Program-made: the position numbers and the translations under genes
DNA from: Sipunculus nudus
Taxonomy: Eukaryota; Annelida; Sipuncula; Golfingiida; Sipunculidae
Reading direction: 5' to 3'
NCBI GenBank assembly: GCA_026874595.1
Contig: CM049306.1
Span: 29,193,519 to 29,257,518 of the forward strand
Length of the DNA: 64,000 nt
Shown here: positions 21,610 to 33,600 of the stretch, piece by piece
Layout: every line of letters begins with the position of its first letter
How positions within the stretch are numbered: the stretch's first letter is position 1
The notes under the pieces: generated by a model
Databases searched by the model: none
What the model was told of the DNA's origin: nothing
What the model saw: only the letters and a program-made list of their open reading frames with translations

Positions 21610-24600
21610 CTGCAGTGAAATATACATTTCATTACCTCATAATGCCTAAAGTGTTGTCAGCAATATGTATGGTAAGCAGGAGTTCAATGAGTATATTTGA
21701 GGTATATTATATGAATAAATGTAATTTTTCAAATATTATAGAAAAAAATATTATTGTTTACATTAACACAATAAAGAGTGAGAAAATATTAAACACAATA
21801 ACAAACAGTTCTCAACATCTTTAAATTAATTACCAATGTGGACATATTTTATTGCAATCATAGCCAGTAAAAGTTTAATTTTATCTAAACATTATCCCAA
21901 TCCTCTATTTCTGATTACATAATCACAGCGTACACAAGAAATAACATAATACTATATATTTGTAATATTTACCAAATTGACTAGAGGTCCTCCCGAGTTT
22001 CCAAACTGTAAATACAGAGGGGAAGATATTGACATTATAACTGAGAGACATTCGAGCATTTGGTATTGTCATACACAATTGGGCTTGTATTGTTTCAAAT
22101 ATGTGGCTGAAAAAAAATATGTCCAAATATGACTTGTACAGATTTAAAAGGATATAAAAAGAATGTGTAAGGCAGTTCTTGAAAGCTTCAACTGCTGACA
22201 TGAATGATTCAGCTTTATCCTGAGATGGAAAACATGATAACCCGTCAAATGTGTATGATAAGATAAACGAGCACAGATAAACACTAATGAGAACATATGT
22301 GACAGGTTATACAATAATTATTGGGTAAAGTATTAAAAATATATTACTATAAAGGAAATACACAATGAGACATCCTGACTTACATTAATGACGGCATCTG
22401 TCTGTATGTAACCAATGTCCTTGTTGTGAATGCCTAGTTCTTTACTCTCTCTGTGTACAGTGCTAACAATTCCTGCGGTCACAGTGTTGCTCAGTTGAAA
22501 TGGACTGCCAATAGCCACCACCCATTCACCAGGCCTTACCTGGCCTGAAGCACCAAGCTTTAACACTGGTAAGTTAGTCTGAAAATTATCAAAATGACAC
22601 TAAAGATACATAAATATATAAATGTTTCTAGTGCTGGTCTACCGCCCTGGTATATATTTAATTTTGCTGTTTAAGTGATTTTCCTAATAATGTAATAAAA
22701 CACATTAAAGGCATCAATTCATGGTCCAATTTATTGTTAAAATACCATTGCATGAATTTCTACATTTGATTTTGACATTTTTTGGTTTAACAGACTTTTC
22801 TTTGTTTAAAATAAAATAAAGCTGGACTCCCTGTTCTTTACATATAACAGGTTAATCTCCAAAAACAATTTCCAAAATAAACTATTATTGAACTGAAGTG
22901 CTGATAAAATTTTACAAAAGGCAATAAACACCCTTATTACCTCTTAAATACAACTAGAATACAGGTAGTTGACAAGCGACTATGTGTATCTGCCGAAATC
23001 AGAGTGGGACGGGTGAAGTGAGGCATGGATTGAGTGGCATTGATTGAGTCTGCAGCCAAAATGTGTATCTAGGTGCCACCACTTGCCACAAAATCTAGAA
23101 AGCTATCCAAGTTGTATACATATGCAATATTTTAGGCAGACAAGTCAAACCACTGTTTGTAAATGAGTGATTTTATCCCACAGCAGAAAAACAGAAGGAT
23201 GCTGTGCAAAAATGGTTGCAGGTGGCGCCACCAATTTTGTTTATGATAAAGAGCTATGTGAGATCTATACACAAGCAAAATTTCAGGGGGATATGTCAAA
23301 CCAGTCCTGAGATGTTAGCATGGATGTCTGCAGCGTAAACATAAATGTAGGTGGCGCCACCTGCCACAAAATCTTGAAAGCTATCCAAGTTGTATACATA
23401 TGCAATATTTCAGGCAGACAAGTCAAACCACTGTTTGTAAACTAGAATACGGGTAGTCGACAAGCGACTACGTGTATCCGCCAAAATCAGAGAAGGATGG
23501 GTGAATTGAGGCATGGATTGAGTGGCAAGGGGAAATAGAGTTACATGTGTTACATATTAGAATTGATCTCTGCCACATAAACATGATTGTAGGTGGTGCC
23601 ACCTGTTATTTGAACGAGAAACTATCCAAGATGTATACACATGCAAAATTTCATGTGGAAAAGTCAAACCACTGCAGAGATATGAGTGATTTTATCCCAC
23701 AGCAGACAAACAGATGGACGCTGTGCAAAAATGGCTGCAGGTGGGGCCACCATTTTTGTGTATGTTATAAAGATGTTCAAGGGCTACATTTGTGTATAAT
23801 TTTTTTCCTGATTGGTCGAACGGTTCCTGAGGTATGAGCTTGGATGTCTGCAGCATGAACGTGAAGGTAGGTGGTGCCACCTGTCATAAAATCAAGAAAG
23901 CTATCTAGTATGTATACACATGCCGAATTTCAGGTAAATTAGTCAAACCACTGCAGAGACATGAGTGATTTTAACCTAAGGCAGACAAACAGATGGAAGC
24001 TACGCAAAAATGGCTGCAGGTGGTGCCACCAATTTTTGTGTATGTTATAAAGGTGAATTAGTCAAATGACTGCAGAGATATGAGTGATTTTAACCCAAGG
24101 CAGATGAACAGATGGACACTGTGCAAGCATGGTTGCAGGTGGCGCCACCTTTTTTTGTGTATGTTATAAAGCTATCCCAGGGCTACATTTGTGTAAATTT
24201 TTTTCCTGATCGGTCAAACGGTTCCCGAGATATGTGGGTTTATGTGTGGAAACAGACGCACAAACAGACGCTGGGCAGAGAGGAAAGGTCAGAGGTTAAG
24301 GTCACTTGGTTAGGCACCAGTTCACATGTGACCCGATAATTTGGCGGATACAATGAGTGATTTTATCCCACAGCAGACAAACAGAAGAATGCTGTGCAAA
24401 AATGGTTGCAGGTGGCGCCACCAATTTTGTTTATGATAAAGAGCTATGTGAGATCTATATACATGCAAAATTTCAGGGGGATATGTCAAACCAGTCCTGA
24501 GATATTAGCATGGATGTCTGCAGTGTAAACATAAATGTAGGTGGCGCCACCTGCCACAAAATCCAGAAAGCTATCCAAGATGTATATACATGCAAATTTT

Positions 24601-27600
24601 TAGGCAAATAAGTCAAACCACCACTGAGATATGAGTGATGTTATCCCACGGCAAACAAACTCAGGGATAATGTGCAAAAATGGTTGCAGGTGGCGCCACC
24701 ATTTTTTATGTATCTTATAAAGCTATCCAAGGCCAACATTTGTGCAAAATTTTTAGCCTGATTGGTCAAATGAGTCCAAAGATATGTGGGTTTATTGTGT
24801 CAAAACACACACAGATGAACGCATTGGAGGGGGAAGGTCAGAGGTCAACCCTAAAAATTTTGGCACCAGTTCACATGTGATAATAATGTAAAGTTTTGGA
24901 AAAATCTGTCCAGTGGTCTCAGAGTTCTATTCCGGAAACAAACCCCGTGGCGGCGGTTGAACCTGGTCAAAAACATAGTATCTGCAAAACTTTGTTTACG
25001 CGGCTACAATTATTTGAGCAGTCTTTCCATGCATGCTTAAGCCATGTGTGAAAAATTGTTGACAATATTTTTCTACCATATTAATTGAACATTAACATAT
25101 ATAGAGTGCTACATACTGCTGCTATTTTAATTGTTGCCAGGTCAGACACAGGATCCACTGCCTGGACATGTCCAGTGAAGGAGCGCCCATCATGAAGCTT
25201 GACAACCACATTTTGCTTATTAGCTACAACATGAGCATTGGTTAAAATTAAACCATCTTCCCTGATTATGAAACCTGATCCATTTGACAAGGCCACTTGA
25301 TTTCCATAGTAGGGATGTCTGAAAAATATAAAAGCATACTTCCTTACTTACAACCATATCATAAATGCAACATATGAAAATATACACCCAAACAAGGGAC
25401 CCATGGGTCACTCTGCTCAGCTGAAGTTGACCTTGAAGGTAAAAATCTAAAATATTATCAAATGGAGAAAAAGTGTGAGAGGAAGAGGTAATATAGGCCA
25501 TGGTTGGTTTATATGATTGATTAGTATTGATGAGCAAGAAATTGTTGCAAATAATATTTTGTGACCTGACCATGTGTTTCCTAATGTTGAAACTGAAGAA
25601 TGTGAGCAGTTTTTGAACAAATGATCTGTACTATTACCATGATCATTAGTTGGCTCACTGATTGTTTACATTTCAGTAGTTTACAAATGTTTTTCAATTG
25701 AATGTTTTTTTATAATAAATATTATTAAATATATGTTTTTTTTTTATTTTATTAAATGTATACAGTTGAAATGTAACTAATGTCCCTAGTCCACAGATGG
25801 GACTTGGTGGTGGTGGGGGGGGGGGAATGATGGGAGTTACAACATATCTGTATTATTATAGTGTATATACATAGTATTTCCACTTAATTCAATAATGTTT
25901 ACAGGATAAAGAAGTTCATTCATAATTACTTAATATTTAAAAAAGGACAGACATACTGGTACACAAAAGCTGATAATATATGAAGTTTCAATTATTTCTT
26001 AATTCAGTTATCATATCAATTTTTTTTAAATTTAACATCTGCAAAAATACACAAATGAATATATAATTTGCTTTAAATTTCAGACTTTAATAGCTTAATT
26101 CCAAACACATACAGTATATGAAAGTTATTTCAACAGTGCTTATAGGAAAAATTTCATAATTAATATATATTTAATGATAATGGCGAGATGATGGACAGAG
26201 CTGATCACTTTTTGTTCCAGTCTCGTAAGGCAAGGATATTTCAATAAGATCAAATCCTATTATTGCTTGCCGGAATCAAAGATTTCGGCAAGCATATTGG
26301 TCAGTTGCATATGTCTGTTTGTCTGTCTGTTCGTGAATAGAGATATTTCGAGATTTCATTCATCTTGCGCCAAAGGCCACATTATTGCAGGAATCTTTTT
26401 GAAACTGACATATCATAAGTCCTACACTAGTATCTCGAAATTGTTTTTCATTTTTTGAATATGGCTGCTAGGGGGCGCTGTAAACGACCCTCACACATAT
26501 ATCATTACATTGGCCATATCTCTAAAACCCAAAGCCTTAATTACATAAACTATAGCTTATTTTTTTCCTCTGAGTCTTCTCCATAAACTGATAATGTCAT
26601 CTGGTCTCAATCTTGTGTCACTTTGTCAGTGTGTCTGTCTGTTTCTCAGTTGTCCTGAAATTCGCCTGCTTGCTGGTTCTTGCGTCTCACAATAGCATTC
26701 TACAGGCCACAGTTTTTAAAGAAGCATTTGAAAACTGATGCATATTATGTTTTACAGAAATATCTCAAAAAGTATTTTTCATTTTCCGGATATGGCTGCT
26801 AGGGGGCGCTGAACTCGAACCTCTCCCAACATATCATGCTTTGGCAATATCTCCAAAACTATAAACCTCAGTTACATAAACTGTAGTTTTTTTTCTTCCT
26901 TTGAGTCTTCTCCATAACCTGGAGTAGTCACCTGGACTCAATCTTGAGTCACTTTGTCAGTGTGTCCGTCTGTTTGTCAGTTGTACTTAGATTCGCCTGC
27001 TTGCTGGTTTTTGCGTCTCACATATAGCATTCTATAGGCACAGTTTTGACAGAATCCTTTTGAAACTATTACATCTTATGTCTTACACTAATATCTAGAA
27101 ATACATTTTTCATTATAGGGATATGGCCACTAGAGGGCGCTGCACATGACCCTCACACACATACCATTGTATTGGCCATATCTCTACACCCAAAGCCTCA
27201 GTTACATAAACTATAGCTTATTTTCTTCCTTTGAGTCTTCTCCATAACATGATTAAGGCATCAAATAAAAAGGCAAAATAAAGAACAAATGTTTGAATTA
27301 GATCCTCAGTTTTTTTATTATAAATTTATATTTCTATACATTTCCAATATAACATATATATGTGAATATAAAGGTTCATAATTCTAATTATGATTCATAA
27401 TTCTAAATTGATTCATCATAAATCTCAATCTTGTCAGATAACACCATATCATGCATACAAATGTTTATTCATTTTTTACCTCAAAAATATATCTTTTAAA
27501 ATTTGCAAATCAATAAATATCTAAAATAATACCTTATTCAGATTTCACAATTTTAAAGTGTGCCTTTATCTATTCATAATTTGCATCATGTTTTATTAAT

Positions 27601-30600
27601 GTATGCATACTGATGGGTTTAATTATATTTGTTAAAATCATTTTAAAGACAAGATGTGTCGGAACGACACGAATGCCCCCGCCTGGGGCAAATTAGAAAC
27701 ATTTGTAAAATTTTTAAACATTTTTTAAGTTCAGGAGGTGTCGTATGGTCAAAAGTAAGTCAAGAAGGGCAAAATGCAAACTTGATCTGTAACGGGTCAT
27801 TATCAAGCAACACACCAAAAATCATGCAGTATATGCAGGCATTGTGAAAAAAAGTCCATACATGTGCATTTTCCATAAAAATTTCTGTCTTTCATGAAAT
27901 TTTCTATGTTTAGGAGCCGTAAAACAATCAAAAGTAGGTCAACCGGGACGAAACGCAAACTCAATCTGTAACTGTCATTATCTGCCCACACATAAAAAAT
28001 CAGGGTGGTATCTGCAGGCAATGGGGAAAAAAAGTCAGTACATATGCATTTGTTATAAAAATTTCTATTTTTCATGAAACTTTCTATGTTCAGGAGCAGT
28101 CAAATGGTCAAAAGTAGGTCAACTGGGACAAAACAAGAACTCGATCTGTAACTGGTCATTATCTGCCTACACACCAAAAATCAGGCCCGTATCTGCAGGC
28201 ACTGTGAAAAAAATTCCATACATGTGCACTTTTTTATGAAATTTTCTATGTTAGAGCACCGTCAAACGGTCAAAAGTAGGTCAACTGGGACAAAACATGA
28301 ACTGAATCTGTAACTGGTCATTATCTGCCCACACACCAAAAAATCAGGCCAATATCTGCAGGTATTGCGAAGAAAAGGCTGTACAAGTGTATTTGTCATG
28401 AAAATTAATATTTTACATGAAATTTTCTATGTTCAGGAGCCGTAAAACAGTCAAAAGTAGGTCAACTGGGATGAAACGCGAACTCCATCTGTAACTGGTC
28501 AATATCTGCCCACACACCAAAAATCAGGCCAATATCTGCAGGCATTGCGAAAAAAAAGTCCGTACATGTGTATTTGTCATGAAATTTCATATTTTTCATG
28601 AAATTTTCTATGTTCAGGAGCCGTCAAACGGTCAAAAGTAGGTCAACCGGGACGAAACGCGAACTCGATCTGTAACTGGTCTATATCTGCCAACACACCA
28701 AAAATCAGGCCAAAATCTGCAGGCATTGCGAAAAAAAGTCTGTACATGTGTATTTGTCATGAAAATTTCTATTTTTCATGAAATTTTCTAAGTTAAAGAG
28801 GCATAAAACGTTCAAAAGTAGGTCAACCAGGACGAAATGCGAACTTGATCTGTAACTGGTCATTATCTGCCCACACACACAAAATCAGGCCAATATCTGC
28901 AGGCACTGCAAAAAAAGTCTGTACATGTGTATTTGTCATGAAAATTTCTATTTTTCATGAAATTTTCTAAGTTTAGGAGCCGTAAAACGGTCAAAAGAAG
29001 GTCAACGGGGATGAAACGCGAACTCGATCTGTAACTGGTCCATATCTGCATACACACCAAAAATCAGGCCAATATCTGCAAGCATTGCGAAAAAAAGTCT
29101 GTACAACTGTTTGATTACAGAATGACGGAAGGACGGACATGGGTAAAACTACATGCCCCGGCCACTTTGTGGCGGGGGCATAAAAATGGATTTCTTTAAA
29201 AATGCTAAATTAGCACAACATGGCATCTTCTATATTACACCTTGAATTACTTTTTCAAGGAAAGTTTTTGTATATTTGAATGGAAACAGCATTACAATTA
29301 AGGAGAAACTTTGTTTTGGCAGATACAATTACTGCATAACACTTGGTGGGTTGGGTTTGGTGGGGGGGGGGGGGGGGGGGGGAGGGGGATTGGGGTGGTG
29401 ATATATGAGAATAACTGTATACCTGTCACAGCAGGGGATCTCCCCAAGTGTAACAAATCAGAAACCCTGGCATGGCTGACTTGCAGTGACCTGGAGTGGG
29501 ACGCTGCATCTGGACAAAGCAAATGACTACAACAGAGCCTCAAGAAAAAAATCAATAACCTGCCTAATTTTCAAGCTTTTATTTTCAAATTTCAGATTAA
29601 ACAAAGTAAATACCTAAATTTACATGCTGTGAAAATCCAATAATGAAATAGTACTCACAAGAAATAACCGGCCATGGTCAAAGTTGGGCAAAATTTAAGG
29701 TACTGATTTTATTTTTATGCTAAGAACTTAAAAAAATTACAAAATCCAGATCTAATATTGGGTTTACAATTGAATCTTAATTAAACAAAGTAATATACTT
29801 GGGAAAAAAGTATCTAATTTCAATATTCTTAATGTTAAGTGAATAAATATTTTTTCCTGATTTTTTACAAAGTCCATTATGTTTGGGCCCATAACTTATA
29901 AAAATTACACTTAACAGACTTAATTTCTGGCATGTATACAGGAAATATATTCGAGATTACTTCTTGTAAATATTAAGAGACACAGATATGAGGTTTTGAT
30001 ATTGGGTAGTCCTGAAGTGTGATAGCAGGTTTTTAATGGAAATTTGAGGTTTTTTTACTAAATATTTAGAAGGAACGAAGTCATACTGACCCAATTTTTG
30101 TATGGTAGGAGATTTTGGGGACATTAACTGTATGCTGAATTTTGGATTCGTAGGTCTAACGTTTTCAAAATGTGCCAGTCTAGCGGACGGACGGACGACA
30201 CACAATGGACCATGACTTTAGCTCAGATGACTTATAGTTAGCTGAGCTAAATATTGAAAATATGATAATATTTAAGGAGCATCATTACTTAAGACAGTAA
30301 CATAACCAACTTGCTTACAAAAACTTGCCAGTGTTAACAAATTTCTGAAAAAGAGAGGGACATGAAATGGTTAATACTTTCTGACAATTCCTTTGAAAGT
30401 TGTGGCCAAAGTTGCCCACTGGACTGAGCTGTTACATTTTACACATCATCTTGTAACATTGTGCTTTACATTTCCTGGCTTTGATCTTGTCTGTCTATTA
30501 CTGTTGTGCTTCACTTATTGGTATATATTAAGTCACAGTTAGATAAGAATTATAAACTTATGTGATCATCAGTCTGGCTCTGTGATTGTAGTGACCTATG

Positions 30601-33600
30601 TATAAGAATTATTAACAAACCTTAATGTAAAAGCATCCTCTGCCATACATGGTTCCCAATAGCCATGCACATGCATGTATTGATTAAGATTTATATCATT
30701 TAACATATTTAAATAATTAATTAGGCATCTTCTTTAAATATCAATCTAAACCTGTGATATTTACTCAAGTGTATCACATTGGTACCAGTACATCACACAA
30801 GCCAGTTACCTTTAGAGGTATTGTATAATTATATCAGCTTCTGACCTAGGAATCGGCAGGCAGCTGGGTTATAGGCCCCCTAAAACCTGTTTTCAGCAGA
30901 GCAGTGCCTAAAACCTGCCCAAAACTGCATAAAATAGGCTATAACCTGTCTAAAACTGCCTTTCACTGCCTAAAACTTTAGGTACCCCAAGGAGATTTAA
31001 TAAGATGGAGTAAGCACTGGGATCAATATCCAGCATCAAAGGTACACATGTTGCAGCCCCTGATGTTTTACTGCTGCTGCCTATTGTACCAGCAGGGGAT
31101 GTTCATTGTATTTTTGGTCTATCGTTGTCCGAATGGGAATATATTTGAAAAAAACTAGATGTGTCGGAACGACACGAATTTTCCGACACGAATGCCCCCG
31201 CCTGGGGCAAATTAGAAACATATGTAAAATTTTGAAAAATTTTTTCAGTTCAGGAGGTGTCGTATGGTCAAAAGTAGGTCAACAAGGGCAAAATGCAAAC
31301 TCGATCTGTAACGGGTCATTATCAAGCAACACACCAAAAATCATGCCAGTATATGCAGGCATTGTGAAAAAAAGTCCATACATGTGCATTTTCCATAAAA
31401 ATTTCTGTCTTTCATGAAATTTTCTATGTTTAGGAGCCGTAAAACAATCAAAAGTAGGTCAACCGGGATGAAACGCGAACTCGATCTGTAACTGTCATTA
31501 TCTGCCCACACATAAAAAATCAGGGTGGTATCTGCAGGCACTGAGGAAAAAAATCAGTACATATGCATTTGTTATGAAAATTTCTATTTTTCATGAAACT
31601 TTCTATGTTCAGGAGCAGTCAAAAGGTCAAAAGTAGGTCAACTGGGACAAAACAAGAACTCGATCTATAACTGGTCATTATCTGCCTACACACCAAAAAT
31701 CAGGCCCGTATCTGCAGGCACTGCGAAAAAAGTCCATACATGTGCACTTTTTTTATGAAATTTCTATATTAGAGCACAGTCAAATGGTCAAAAGTAGGTC
31801 AACTGGGACAAAACGTGAACTCGATCTGTAACTGGTCATTATCTGCCTACACACCAAAAATTAGGCCAATATCTGCAGGTATTGCGAAGAAAAGTCCGTA
31901 CATGTGTATATGTCATGAAAATTTCTATTTTTCATGAAATTTTCTATGTTCAGGAGCCGTAAAACAATCAAAAGTAGGTCAACTGGGACGAAAGCGAACT
32001 TGATCTGTAACTGGTCAATATCTGCCCACACACCAAAAATCAGGCCAATATCTGCAGGCATTGCGAAAAAAAGTCCGTACATGTGTATATGTCATGAAAA
32101 TTTCTATTTTTCATGAAATTTTCTAAGTTTAGGAGCCGTAAAACAGTCAAAAGTAGGTCAACCGGGACGAAACGCGAACTCGATCTGTAACTGGTCTATA
32201 TCTGCCCACACACCAAAAATCAGGCCAATATCTGCAGGCATTGCGAAAAAAGGCCGTACATGTGTATCTGTCATGAATATTTCTATTTTTCATGAAATTT
32301 TCTATGTTCAGGAGCCGTATAACAGCCAAAAGTAGGTCAACCGGGACGAAACGCGAACTCGATCTGTAAATGGTCATTATCTGCCCACACACAAAAAATC
32401 AGGCCAATATCTGCAGGCATTGCGAAAAAAAAGTCCGTACATGTGTATTTGTCATGAAAATTTCTATTTTTCATGAAATTTTCTAAGTTTAGGAGCCGTA
32501 AAACAGTCAAAAGTAGGTCAACTGGAACGAAACGCGAACTCCATCTGTAACTGGTCATTATCTGCCCACACACCAAAAATCAGGCCAATATCTGCAGGCA
32601 TTGCGAAAAAAAGTCCGTACATGTGTATTTGTCATGAAATTTCTATTTTTCATGAAATTTTTTAAGTTTAGGAGCCGTAAAACGGTCAAAAGTAGGTCAA
32701 CCGGGACGAAACGCGAACTCGATCTGTAACTGGTCTATATCTGCCCACACACCAAAAATCAGGCCAATATCTGGAGGCATTGCGAAAAAAAGTCCGTACA
32801 ACTGTTTGATTTCGGAAGGACAGAAGGACGGAATGAAGGACATGGGTAAAACTATATGCCCCGGCCACTTTGTGGCGGGGGCATAAAAATAATTTAATTT
32901 GATATTTTATTCAAGGGGAAAGGCTGTTCTCCTAGACCTAGTCTACACTTTCAGGGGTGGGCTTATGCTAGCCGCCTGCAGCGACAAAGGTCTTGCACCG
33001 TTAACGGACGACTGTTTGGTAGCCTACCCATATATAGAGATAAGTGGTGTTTGACAAATAAGATCGTATTTTCCAGAAAAGGCAGTTTTATTTCCAGTTT
33101 CACGGAGGGGTAGACATTAAAACTACTTCACCATGGCGAAAGAATCTTATTTTCAATACAACTGCAACATATTGGCAACTGTAAGTACATTTTACTTTAG
33201 TTATTGTGTATTTTGGTCTAAGAAGACATCGGTCGTATTGCCCAAACCTGCCATGACAGAAGCAGTTAGAATGTACATGTATTTGTAGCGGAAACAATGT
33301 TTTGTGTACTGGTCCCGTTTTATAAGAGTTATAGGCTTTGTTAAGCAGGGAATGTATGCAATTAGCTCTCATAACAGAATTTTGTCTTTACAAAATTTGA
33401 TACTCGAGTTACTGAGGGGGTTTTCTCCCATTTATAGACACAGATCATACAGAGGTTGGAATCCCACCCAAGTGCATACATGGGGTGGTGACTATAAAAT
33501 GTACTCTCAGATATATCTAACATTTTATAGTCAAACTTGGTGGCTAGGCTTATATACCTGTCATCCAGCTTCACCATGTACCAGTTGAATGAAGCTTATA

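Noticed and set aside
30880-30990. Possible interstitial telomere repeats (CCTAAAAC)
   Set aside because: The spacing is irregular, and the animal telomere repeat TTAGGG/CCCTAA is not present in tandem.
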